Assembly (NCBI GenBank): GCA_030622805.1
Contig: JAUXFR010000036.1
Location: forward strand, 1-8,774
Origin: Anaerolineae bacterium
GTDB taxonomy: Bacteria > Chloroflexota > Anaerolineae > Anaerolineales > UBA4823
Length of the DNA stretch: 8,774 bases
Direction: 5' to 3'
Positions 1 to 6,192 of the stretch are shown here, piece by piece. Position numbers and translations under genes: made by a program. Numbering within the stretch: the first letter of the stretch is position 1; every line of letters starts with the position of its first letter. Below the pieces are notes generated by a model. That model ran no database searches and was not told where the DNA came from. It saw only the letters and a program-made list of their open reading frames with translations.

Positions 1-44
1 AGAAGTTAGGTTGTGTAAGATCGGTTTTCTCAATGTCGTTAGTA

Positions 45-332
45 TTAGGGAATAATCTCGATATGCTCTTCAATTACATCGACGTCTGGCCACGAATTGT
101 TTACCCAATTTGAAATCTTCTGTAAGTATCGTTGGGTATGCCCATTATCATTACTGACAAAAGCACAAGCTATCACTGCTTCCTGCCAGGCATCCTGGAA
201 GTTAATCTCAGAAACCGAGATATTATAATCGCGCTGGAGACGGGCGAGCAAAGGTTTCAAACGGCTGCGTTTCTGTTTCAGGGAATTGCTGCCGGGCAGG
301 TGAATGTGGAGAGTCAGGATGCCGATATGCAT
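45..332 (-). CDS. DUF503 (YlxP-like) family protein
   Basis: A 95-residue protein that matches the DUF503/YlxP family in length and layout. The N-terminal strand (MHIGILTLHIHLPGSNSLK) is followed by the family hallmark SLKQKR, then NISVSEINFQDAWQEA, where members carry the 'N-V-S-V-x-E' and 'Q-D-x-W' elements, then FVSND and a C-terminal IEII. Known members are small ferredoxin-fold proteins of uncertain role; the family is often encoded near infB and rbfA in Firmicutes, which suggests a link to ribosomes or RNA (established context, not shown here). Here it is the last visible gene of the minus-strand block, 4 nt after the lipoate-ligase-like gene. There is no Shine-Dalgarno site, so translation probably depends on coupling to the upstream stop. 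The start is the only plausible in-frame ATG. The 44 bases beyond its stop show no terminator, so the transcript may continue off the left edge. Confidence 0.9.
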   Translation of the reverse strand: MHIGILTLHIHLPGSNSLKQKRSRLKPLLARLQRDYNISVSEINFQDAWQEAVIACAFVSNDNGHTQRYLQKISNWVNNSWPDVDVIEEHIEIIP

Positions 333-336
333 TGCA

Positions 337-1191
337 TCAAATCCGGAGTGTCCAATCTGGGTTAGTGAATTTTTCTTCGACCAACATCTCGGTGCGATTG
401 AGTTCGTTTGTGGTGAGTTCGGAGTTTTCTAACTGCAGATCTAACACTTCTGTAAACGCTTTCTCAAACGCCGCAGCTGCCGTCTGCCATGCCAGCTCGT
501 GTCCCAGTATTTGTTCAGCAGTTGTGGCGCGTGCCAACAGGCGCCGTTCAGCATTTGAACGAGTTGCTGGATCTGGAAAGTGCAGCGCATCGATTATGCG
601 TGTCAAATCACCTCCTAGCGGCAGCGAACCATGCTGCAGAACACCCTCCTTGCGCCTTGCCTGTGCGCTGCCGATCAACTTCTTTCCATTGCAGACAATC
701 TCATAATCGGATGGGACCTCAAAACAAACAGGATTCTTTATCGGCGATTTTTGGATCCCATTTCTGTTCTTATTGTTTGAAGAACGTTTCCCCTTGACCG
801 TGGCTGGAATAACTAGGAGGTGTAATGCTTTCAGGAGAGCCTGGGATAAATTACGGTAGCTCTCCAACACACCGCCTGACAGGCGTGGATCACTCTGGAG
901 ACCGATCACGGCGTATGTAAGTTCATCCGTATGAAGGATCGAGCGACCACCCGTGGGACGGCGAACGAGGTCCCAACCGTGAGATTGCAGCTGTTCTTGG
1001 TTTACATCTGCGAACGGTTGTGCATACCCCAGTGAGAGGCAGGGCGGGGTCCATGCGTATAGCCGAAGAGCGGGTGGTGATATTCCCTGCAAAACTGTTT
1101 CAAGAATTGCCTCATCGACAGCCATATTCCAGGCGCCTTTAGCGGGTGGGGTTCTTATTAATCGCCATGTAGTTTTCGCGAATCGATTCAT
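337..1191 (-). CDS. Lipoate-protein ligase A family protein, probably LipM-type octanoyltransferase
   Basis: A 284-residue cytoplasmic protein of the biotin/lipoate A/B ligase fold (PF03099 type). Visible elements in order are NMAVDEAIL (residues 22-30), the substrate-binding RRPTGGRSILH (77-87) followed by ELTYAV, then CFEVPSDYE (156-164), GKKLIGSAQARR (169-180) with the conserved lysine, and LQHGSLPL (185-192). LipM octanoyltransferases use a cysteine just before this 'PSxYE' segment, and C156 sits there. Length (about 280) also fits LipM better than longer two-domain LplA enzymes. The expected role is to transfer octanoate or lipoate to a lysine of GcvH or a dehydrogenase E2 domain. LipM versus true ATP-dependent ligase cannot be settled from sequence alone. 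A basic Lys/Asn/Arg-rich stretch (about 132-150) precedes the cysteine and looks like a flexible loop. The ATG overlaps the previous gene's TGA (ATGA), with no Shine-Dalgarno site, so coupling is likely. Confidence 0.88.
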   Translation of the reverse strand: MNRFAKTTWRLIRTPPAKGAWNMAVDEAILETVLQGISPPALRLYAWTPPCLSLGYAQPFADVNQEQLQSHGWDLVRRPTGGRSILHTDELTYAVIGLQSDPRLSGGVLESYRNLSQALLKALHLLVIPATVKGKRSSNNKNRNGIQKSPIKNPVCFEVPSDYEIVCNGKKLIGSAQARRKEGVLQHGSLPLGGDLTRIIDALHFPDPATRSNAERRLLARATTAEQILGHELAWQTAAAAFEKAFTEVLDLQLENSELTTNELNRTEMLVEEKFTNPDWTLRI

Positions 1192-3548
1192 GGATAAGCT
1201 GGGTTGGTTGGTGATGGGTAAGGATATGGAGGGGATGTCGGTTGGGGTGATGGAGATGGGTATGGCCCAGCAGGTGTTGAGGTGGCTGCAGGTTCGCCCG
1301 GAGTTGGGGTCGGTGTTAGTGTCGCTGGGGTTGGGATGATGGTTGGCGTTGGTGTTATCGTCCCTTGAAGTTTAAGTCTTGCCATAGTTGTAAATGGACT
1401 TCTGGAGTAGTTCCACCACAAATAAAGATATGTGTCTATTGCATTACGTTCATCACCAGCCAACTCGTATGCAAGACCCAGGTAGTAATAGTATGGATCA
1501 CAGGTCCAGGTGGTTTCGCATCTCAATCCGGGGAATATTTGAAGATCAAGGAGCATTTTGACAATCAAGTTGGGGTCTACTCCAGCAAATAGAGCATCGC
1601 GCGCCGCATTCATTCCTTCTACGAATGGATCCCTGAATTCAAGTTTTATGATTGGGAATGTCAGATACGGTTCGGAAGTATCGGGGTCTCGCTCAAGACG
1701 TATCACGGTTGTTGAATCGATAATCACCACGGGGGGCTCAGAATCATCATAGTATGCGAATTCGGGCTTGTTAGAATAAATGGGTGTGACATACAGTCCT
1801 TTCTCGCTATCTGGTGAAAACGCAAGTATCCATAATGATAGTTCTTCGAGCGGTCGGTGCTGCACGGTAAACCAGCGCTCCGTTTGCCCATCCCGATCGA
1901 AGTCGAAATAACCCGATGCTCTTAAGGTTACACCTGACTGCCACAGGAATTCAACAGTATCCTGTTCATTTTCCCTTGAATGGGTGTTAATCAGGAAATC
2001 CAGGGCATGTTTAGCGTTGCAATCCTGTACCTTTGTGCAGGCAGCGTATAAATCCTCAGGTTTATTGTAAACAGATAGAAAGTCTTCAGCCTGGCTGACC
2101 CAGCGGCTGCCCGGGTCACCTGGATTTTCTGTAAGATCTGATAGATATTCAATGGCGATATCGGTGTTCCCAAGTTGTGCATGGTAGATTCCGAGCTTGT
2201 AACGCCACTCGTCGTTTGCTTCTGCCGGATACGGTTTGCCACCCGTGTCTGTCTCTGGGGGCCAGACCGGCAGCAGCATTTCCATAAGCTGGATGGCTGG
2301 TTCATAACCCCAGGTGCTGGCTGCATGGTTGGCGAGATTCTCACAGTAGCTGAGGGTCTGGGGATTAGGTTCGAAGGTGAATTGTGTGTCAACCAGCTCA
2401 AAGAACAGACCGCCCCAGCGATACTCCTGCCGGATTGTAACCGGACAGGCAGGGAAAACCCGCGTTTCAAAAAATAAGGCGTTTTCGTGTTGCTCGATTC
2501 TGGTTACGCCCCAATAGTTAATAAATCTCACACCAACTTTGAATGGCGCCACACTGGGGCGAAAATTTATCTCCGTTGGGGGAATTTCTGCCACATCGAA
2601 AATTATTGGGCGTTCAGCAGTGGTATCGTGTTTTGGCTTCAGATAATAGATCCCAATCTCTTGACCACCATCACCGGTCAGGTCACTGATGATTGAGCGG
2701 GTGTCTCGAACATTGATGAAATCAAATAAGTCTAGCAGGACATCGTATTGAAAAGCAGCGTTGGTTTCCAGCAGAACGATGTAACCACTTCCACTACCCC
2801 TGACATCGAGCAGGTAGCTCCTGATATATCCTGGAATTGGCTCAAGCTCGATCGTATACAGCGACATTCGAGGTTCATTCGAACTGAACCAGTTGCTCAA
2901 GTTCCAAATGTCTACATCACCCCGATTGAGTGCGTCAGTGATCAGCTTTCCGTATTCCTCGCTTGCCTGTGCATCACCAATCTGTGCCAGATCATAAGCC
3001 AAAGCCCACCGCCATTCGTCAGCCAGGGGCGAATCAGGGAAACGCAAGATCCCTTCTTTTTCGGCGATTGTCGCGTAAAAAAATGAGTCATAGTAAAGTT
3101 CGTTATTCTCTCCCCTTGAATCCTCTGGCAAGGTGTTCGGATAATCTTCCATCAGCGTGATCAAATAGTCAGCATTATCCGGGAACCAATCCACTAGTTG
3201 ATAGGGATCTCCAATAATGGGTTGGGCTGGTGTGAGTGTGGGTGGACCGGATGGTGTTGTGGTAGACGTCGGGATGGCTGTCTTTGTCGGTGTGAGCGTG
3301 ATGGTTGGTGTTGGGGTTGGTCTGAAAGTCCGGCTTGGCGAGGGCGTAAGTGTTATCGTGGGAAGAGGGGTTTCAGTCTTTGAGAGCACCTGTGTCGGGA
3401 TCGGAGTGTTTGTAGCTTTCTCATTGACAGCGATTAACTTTGGGTATGCGAGAAGAATGAAAACAACAGCCAGGATCAGCAAAACCAGGATGATCAAGCT
3501 GCTTAACAAAATCTGGAGGCGTTTTGTCTCTGGGCTGGTCTGAGACAT
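1188..3548 (-). CDS. Membrane-anchored extracytoplasmic protein with TPR-like and FG-GAP-like elements and Pro/Thr-rich stalk and tail
   Basis: A 786-residue protein I cannot assign to a named family. Residues 1-10 are a short, KR-ending cytoplasmic tail; 11-35 form one strongly hydrophobic segment with no lipobox or small-residue cleavage site, so it is probably a signal anchor with the rest outside. Residues 45-110 are a Thr/Pro-rich stalk. The globular part has three TPR-like helix pairs (about 179-207, 447-475, 685-713; e.g. EWRYKLGIYHAQLGN), two acidic FG-GAP/EF-hand-like loops (DLTGDGGQE at 289-297; DFDRDGQTE at 549-557) and six cysteines, four of them in two CX5C pairs. The C-terminal tail (about 729-786) is again Pro/Thr/Ser-rich and ends in PYP repeats, with no LPXTG motif. 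It starts 3 nt after the aldolase stop and overlaps the lipoate-ligase-like start by 4 nt. No catalytic motif is seen; a binding or scaffolding role at the cell surface is inference only. There is no Shine-Dalgarno site before the ATG. Confidence 0.85.
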   Translation of the reverse strand: MSQTSPETKRLQILLSSLIILVLLILAVVFILLAYPKLIAVNEKATNTPIPTQVLSKTETPLPTITLTPSPSRTFRPTPTPTITLTPTKTAIPTSTTTPSGPPTLTPAQPIIGDPYQLVDWFPDNADYLITLMEDYPNTLPEDSRGENNELYYDSFFYATIAEKEGILRFPDSPLADEWRWALAYDLAQIGDAQASEEYGKLITDALNRGDVDIWNLSNWFSSNEPRMSLYTIELEPIPGYIRSYLLDVRGSGSGYIVLLETNAAFQYDVLLDLFDFINVRDTRSIISDLTGDGGQEIGIYYLKPKHDTTAERPIIFDVAEIPPTEINFRPSVAPFKVGVRFINYWGVTRIEQHENALFFETRVFPACPVTIRQEYRWGGLFFELVDTQFTFEPNPQTLSYCENLANHAASTWGYEPAIQLMEMLLPVWPPETDTGGKPYPAEANDEWRYKLGIYHAQLGNTDIAIEYLSDLTENPGDPGSRWVSQAEDFLSVYNKPEDLYAACTKVQDCNAKHALDFLINTHSRENEQDTVEFLWQSGVTLRASGYFDFDRDGQTERWFTVQHRPLEELSLWILAFSPDSEKGLYVTPIYSNKPEFAYYDDSEPPVVIIDSTTVIRLERDPDTSEPYLTFPIIKLEFRDPFVEGMNAARDALFAGVDPNLIVKMLLDLQIFPGLRCETTWTCDPYYYYLGLAYELAGDERNAIDTYLYLWWNYSRSPFTTMARLKLQGTITPTPTIIPTPATLTPTPTPGEPAATSTPAGPYPSPSPQPTSPPYPYPSPTNPAYP
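1191..1364 (-). repeat. Low-complexity tract encoding the Pro/Thr/Ser-rich C-terminal tail
   Basis: This segment encodes residues 729-786 of the anchored protein. It is a degenerate repeat of ACNCC-type and CCN codons, giving TPTPT, then PYPSPSP and PPYPYPSP units. The + strand is correspondingly rich in GGTTGG and GGGGTTGG runs. Such tracts often vary in length between strains by slippage, which is a general property and not shown here. Confidence 0.75.
3219..3416 (-). repeat. Low-complexity tract encoding the Pro/Thr-rich stalk
   Basis: This segment encodes residues 45-110 of the anchored protein, directly after the transmembrane anchor. TLTPSPS, RPTPTPTITLTPT and TTTPSGPPTLTP units recur with degenerate codons. 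It probably spaces the globular part away from the membrane or through the cell envelope. Its composition resembles the C-terminal tail tract, so the globular region lies between two similar linkers. Confidence 0.75.
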
Positions 3549-3551
3549 GGG

Positions 3552-4466
3552 TTATTCTAGCGCTTTAAAATCGGAAGCAGCTTTGGCTTCGATTTCTTCC
3601 GGCAATTCCTGCAGTGGAGGCATAAGTGTCCAGTGTGGGAAGTCAAACCAACGGGTGTATAAGGCTTTCAGCAGCGGTGGGGCGGGTGGATAACGCTCTA
3701 AGACACTGCGTGCAGAATTCAAGTGGATTTGAGTCGTTTGATCCTTTTCACCTCGCTGATAAGCGTCCCAAACCCTGCGGGAGTCGATCGAGTAAAGATT
3801 CGCTAACGCTGTAATACAACCAGAACCAGCGTGTTCTAAACAAAGACTAAGCAGCCGGTCATTGCCCGTCATGATCAGTAGATCAGAACCAAGCATCTCT
3901 CCCAGTTCCTGTGCGTAATGTGGGTCTCCTGAGGAATCTTTAACACCCGCAAAACGATCTGGGAAAGATTCCTTCAGGCGAACTAACAGCTCTATCGATA
4001 TGCCAACGCCTGATAACGCGGGAATGTGATATGCAAATAAAGCCTCGCCAGGAGATACTGAACTTTCTAATAAATATTCAAACCAGGCGAATAAACCATC
4101 CTCCGATGTCCCTTTGTAATAATATGGGGGCAGCACCACGACACCATCCACACCCAATTCGAGCGCAGTTCTGGTTAATTTTTTGGTTTCAGTCAGGCTG
4201 GGTGTTCCGGTACCCGCTAACAATTGAAAATCCGGGTAAATTCCCTTAATTTCAACAGCTTTACCCAGCAAATTTAGTCTTTCCTCTGGCGAGAAAGAAG
4301 GGCCTTCGCCTGTAGTGCCGAATAAAAGCGCGCCGTGGCAGCCGCGGCTGGCGAGGAAATCCAACAGGGGGACAACATCCCCTAGTGCCAGGGATCGATC
4401 TTCGTTCAGTGGTGTGATCGCAGCCGCATAGATCCCGCTAAGATGCTTGAATATATTGCCTGACAT
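3552..4466 (-). CDS. Dihydrodipicolinate synthase/N-acetylneuraminate lyase (DapA/NAL) superfamily protein
   Basis: A 304-residue class I (Schiff-base) aldolase or lyase with a TIM-barrel fold, normal family length. The pyruvate-binding GTTGEGPSFSPEER (50-63), the GTGTPSLTET strand (85-94), the tyrosine of AYHIPALSG (Y146) and the Schiff-base lysine of FAGVKDSSGD (K176) are all visible, with SGCITALANLYS (215-226) near the family GxISxxxN position. True DapA enzymes use an arginine in YNVPxRTG to bind aspartate semialdehyde. Here that stretch is YHIPALSG with no arginine, so lysine biosynthesis is doubtful and a different 2-oxo acid substrate is more likely (inference). It is the first gene of the minus-strand block, and no lysine-pathway neighbours are present to support DapA. 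The ATG has no Shine-Dalgarno site and lies just downstream of a TATAAT box (see 4475-4480), so it may be translated from a leaderless mRNA. Confidence 0.88.
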   Translation of the reverse strand: MSGNIFKHLSGIYAAAITPLNEDRSLALGDVVPLLDFLASRGCHGALLFGTTGEGPSFSPEERLNLLGKAVEIKGIYPDFQLLAGTGTPSLTETKKLTRTALELGVDGVVVLPPYYYKGTSEDGLFAWFEYLLESSVSPGEALFAYHIPALSGVGISIELLVRLKESFPDRFAGVKDSSGDPHYAQELGEMLGSDLLIMTGNDRLLSLCLEHAGSGCITALANLYSIDSRRVWDAYQRGEKDQTTQIHLNSARSVLERYPPAPPLLKALYTRWFDFPHWTLMPPLQELPEEIEAKAASDFKALE

Positions 4467-4474
4467 AATGCCAG

Positions 4475-4480
4475 ATTATA
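4475..4480 (-). promoter_or_regulatory. Candidate -10 box for the aldolase operon, possibly leaderless
   Basis: On the minus strand this is a perfect TATAAT, with only 8 bases (CTGGCATT) between it and the ATG at 4466. A start site at normal distance would fall on or within about 3 bases of the ATG. The box sits inside a small palindrome, CCAG-N6-CTGG (4471-4484). A -35 element at 17-bp spacing (TGATGT at 4498-4503) is a poor match, which lowers confidence. Confidence 0.5.
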
Positions 4481-4520
4481 CTGGATAAAACGTTCTCACA
4501 TCAGCAAATCTCACAATACT

Positions 4521-4532
4521 CGAAGGTCTTCG
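4521..4532. repeat. Short perfect inverted repeat between the two promoters
   Basis: CGAAG-GT-CTTCG is a 5-bp inverted repeat with a 2-bp centre, placed between the two divergent promoters (4475-4480 and 4571-4599). It could be an operator half-site pair or chance; the arms are short and do not extend further. Confidence 0.3.
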
Positions 4533-4570
4533 CCTGAAATCTTGATTTTGCACATAGTCGAGATGATTAC

Positions 4571-4599
4571 TTGCGAAATAATTGTGTTCCTGGTATAGT
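4571..4599 (+). promoter_or_regulatory. Candidate sigma70-type promoter for the malF-malG-GH13 operon
   Basis: TTGCGA (4571-4576) and TATAGT (4594-4599) are separated by exactly 17 bp, and the -10 is preceded by TGG, an extended -10 (TGn) arrangement. Transcription would begin near 4606, giving an untranslated leader of roughly 370 nt before the malF ATG. Orientation and position fit the plus-strand operon, and no better promoter was seen closer to the gene. Confidence 0.55.
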
Positions 4600-4831
4600 T
4601 ATTGTGATTTTGATCGCATGCCATTTATTCCGAATTCTTGTTAGTAATCAACATAAAATAGCGGTAAGCGATGGAGAATGGAAATAATTACACTGTTATT
4701 TTTAAAGGTATTGCCCGAGTTACTTATAGATCGAATAATGTAAATACAAACCTCTTCCTGGTTATCTGGATATGATGAACACGGAAGATGTTTTATTTTA
4801 TCGATACGGGTGATTTGTATTTTGTTCGGAT

Positions 4832-4840
4832 AGGAGGTGA
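4832..4840 (+). promoter_or_regulatory. Strong Shine-Dalgarno-like sequence within the malF leader, no matching start codon
   Basis: AGGAGGTGA is a full complement of the 16S 3' end, but no ATG, GTG or TTG follows at 5-10 nt; an ATA (4849) does. The overlapping GTG at 4837 opens a 20-codon frame but lies inside the motif itself. CACCT, complementary to AGGTG, occurs twice downstream (4890-4894 and 4920-4924), each within a repeated AACACCTGA. This could be chance, a ribosome standby site or part of a regulatory fold. Confidence 0.3.
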
Positions 4841-4960
4841 AAATAGTTATATTCATAGAATCGTTTACAATTAAAGCGTATCGTAGTAACACCTGAGTTA
4901 TGATAATGATCCAAACCAACACCTGAAAGAAATTGAGTGATCTCAACTGCAGGGCATGAG

Positions 4961-4966
4961 AGGAGG
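4961..4966 (+). promoter_or_regulatory. Ribosome binding site of malF-like gene
   Basis: AGGAGG lies 8 bases before the ATG at 4975 and fixes this start. The encoded N-terminus begins just before the first membrane segment, as expected for MalF-type permeases. Confidence 0.85.
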
Positions 4967-4974
4967 AAAAGATT

Positions 4975-6192
4975 ATGGTTGGCTGGTCCGGTCGCCGTAA
5001 AGCATTAACCATCTTGGCATTTATCCTGCCAACGATATTAGGTATTCTGGCATTCAATGTCTATCCGATGATCTTGAATTCCTATATATCGTTCACGAAC
5101 AAAAATAAATTCCACCCCAATCCGGATTGTGAAAATCCACTAAACGATATACTCGTTCCAACCTGTTGGAATGTATTTGAAGAGAGCGCTCCTGTAGGAT
5201 TGGGAGAACCGTTCACATTCGTAGAGCCGATCCTGGCAAATTACCAGAGGCTAATTGGAGATCTGTTTACACGGGATGCACTGCTTGCATTATTAACTAT
5301 TATAGTTTGTTTGGTACCATTGTTTATCGCAGCAAGAGTTGATAAACGCTTCGATCAGCAAATGGAGCGTAAAGTGCCATCGGTAGTGGTTTGGCTGCTA
5401 GGGATTATGGCAGGCGCTATCCTGGCAGCCCTGTTAAACATCATGGCCTCGTTCGAGATATTGATGGCAACCGGGGATTTCTTTGTGGTTGTTTTCCGTA
5501 CGATATTATTCGTGGTGCTGCGGGTGCCGTTCAGCTTTTTGCTCGGTCTTATTCTGGCCATCATTTTGAGCAACGAACATATGAAGGGACGGAGTTTTTT
5601 CCGAGTAGTATTGTTTCTCCCCTGGGCGGCTTCAACAGTGGCGATTTTAATGGCTTTGGTATGGCAATTCTTCTTTCGGGAACAGGGCACGATAAATCAG
5701 ATCCTTTCTGTGATCGGCTATGATGGCAAAGTATGGCTTCAGGATCCTATATCTGCCTTTGGCATCGTCGTGTTGGTGGATGTCTGGTTTTCTTACCCAT
5801 TTTTTATGATGGCAATTGGTGGAGCATTAACAGCCATTCCGAATGAGCTGTATGAAGCCGCAGATGTTGATGGAGCGGGTTGGTGGCCACAATTAAAGAA
5901 TATAACCCTGCCTATGATCCGTCCCGCAATCTTACCAGCGATCGTGCTCACATCGATTACAGCATTTCAGATGTTCGGAACGGTGTGGGCTTTAACACAG
6001 GGAGGTCCAATTAAAGGCGCGGGTCAGCCAGGGTCAACAGAATTTGTGATGGTTTACGCATATAAACAGATTTTCCAGACACAGAATCATGGTCTGGCAA
6101 CAGCTTTTGCAGTGATCGTGTTTTTCATGTTATTCGGTGCGACCTTATATAGTTTACGCATGACACGCATCACAAAAGGAGCGTTCGAATGA
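4975..6192 (+). CDS. MalF-type sugar ABC transporter permease
   Basis: A 405-residue inner-membrane permease of a carbohydrate (CUT1) ABC importer. The N-terminal membrane segment (about 11-33) runs into FNVYPMILNSYISF, typical of the family. An exported loop (about 40-100, with C52 and C64) follows, then two extra membrane segments (about 101-120 and 136-160), then the transport core from about 168. The ATPase-docking EAA loop is ELYEAADVDGAGWW (291-304) followed by ITLPMIRPAI (310-319), and a last membrane segment lies at about 374-395. Most sugar permeases of this type are about 290-310 residues with six segments; the longer, eight-segment layout is closer to maltose MalF proteins, though without the large periplasmic domain of E. 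coli MalF. It heads the plus-strand operon and overlaps the MalG-type gene by 4 nt, with which it should form the heterodimeric channel. Maltodextrin as substrate is inferred from the GH13 gene. Confidence 0.93.
   Translation: MVGWSGRRKALTILAFILPTILGILAFNVYPMILNSYISFTNKNKFHPNPDCENPLNDILVPTCWNVFEESAPVGLGEPFTFVEPILANYQRLIGDLFTRDALLALLTIIVCLVPLFIAARVDKRFDQQMERKVPSVVVWLLGIMAGAILAALLNIMASFEILMATGDFFVVVFRTILFVVLRVPFSFLLGLILAIILSNEHMKGRSFFRVVLFLPWAASTVAILMALVWQFFFREQGTINQILSVIGYDGKVWLQDPISAFGIVVLVDVWFSYPFFMMAIGGALTAIPNELYEAADVDGAGWWPQLKNITLPMIRPAILPAIVLTSITAFQMFGTVWALTQGGPIKGAGQPGSTEFVMVYAYKQIFQTQNHGLATAFAVIVFFMLFGATLYSLRMTRITKGAFE
6174..6181 (+). promoter_or_regulatory. Ribosome binding site of malG-like gene
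   Basis: AAAAGGAG lies inside the end of the malF-like gene, 7 bases before the ATG at 6189. It supports the overlapping ATGA start. Confidence 0.75.

Larger units (their letters stand above)
4467..4974. other. Divergent intergenic region, 508 bp, AT-rich
   Basis: It separates the two divergent operons. The left end holds the -10 box of the aldolase gene and a short inverted repeat; the middle holds a good + strand promoter; and about 370 bases from there to malF form an untranslated leader. No tRNA, known riboswitch or convincing gene was recognised. Short frames on the + strand (34 codons from 4671, 20 codons from a GTG at 4837) have no proper ribosome binding site. A minus-strand open frame running through it has no homology I recognise and extends antisense into malF. 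Confidence 0.7.

Noticed and set aside
1991..2470. 159-codon minus-strand frame inside the anchored protein gene
   Set aside because: It is an out-of-frame shadow of the 786-residue gene, whose domains and linkers make sense across the same stretch.
3217..3543. + strand frame with Gly/Val-rich repeats opposite the stalk region
   Set aside because: It is the antisense reading of Pro/Thr codons, which gives GVGV and VGVG patterns. No start signal or domain.
4475..4484. CCAG-N6-CTGG palindrome considered as a transcription terminator
   Set aside because: The arms are only 4 bp, there is no T-tract after it, and it contains a perfect TATAAT just before a start codon, so a promoter element is the better reading.
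4671..4775. 34-codon + strand frame starting MENGNNYTVIF in the malF leader
   Set aside because: No Shine-Dalgarno site, no recognisable similarity, and no conservation data.
4837..4896. 20-codon frame from GTG (VKIVIFIESFTIKAYRSNT), possible leader peptide
   Set aside because: The GTG lies inside the Shine-Dalgarno-like motif itself, so that motif cannot serve it. It has no run of regulatory codons.
4641..5057. 138-codon open frame on the minus strand across the intergenic region and malF start
   Set aside because: It overlaps the confident malF N-terminus in antisense and has no ribosome binding site or recognisable domain. The translation is rich in Ile/Asn/Ser as expected from AT-rich noncoding DNA. 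Its length in such DNA is slightly surprising, but not enough to call a gene.
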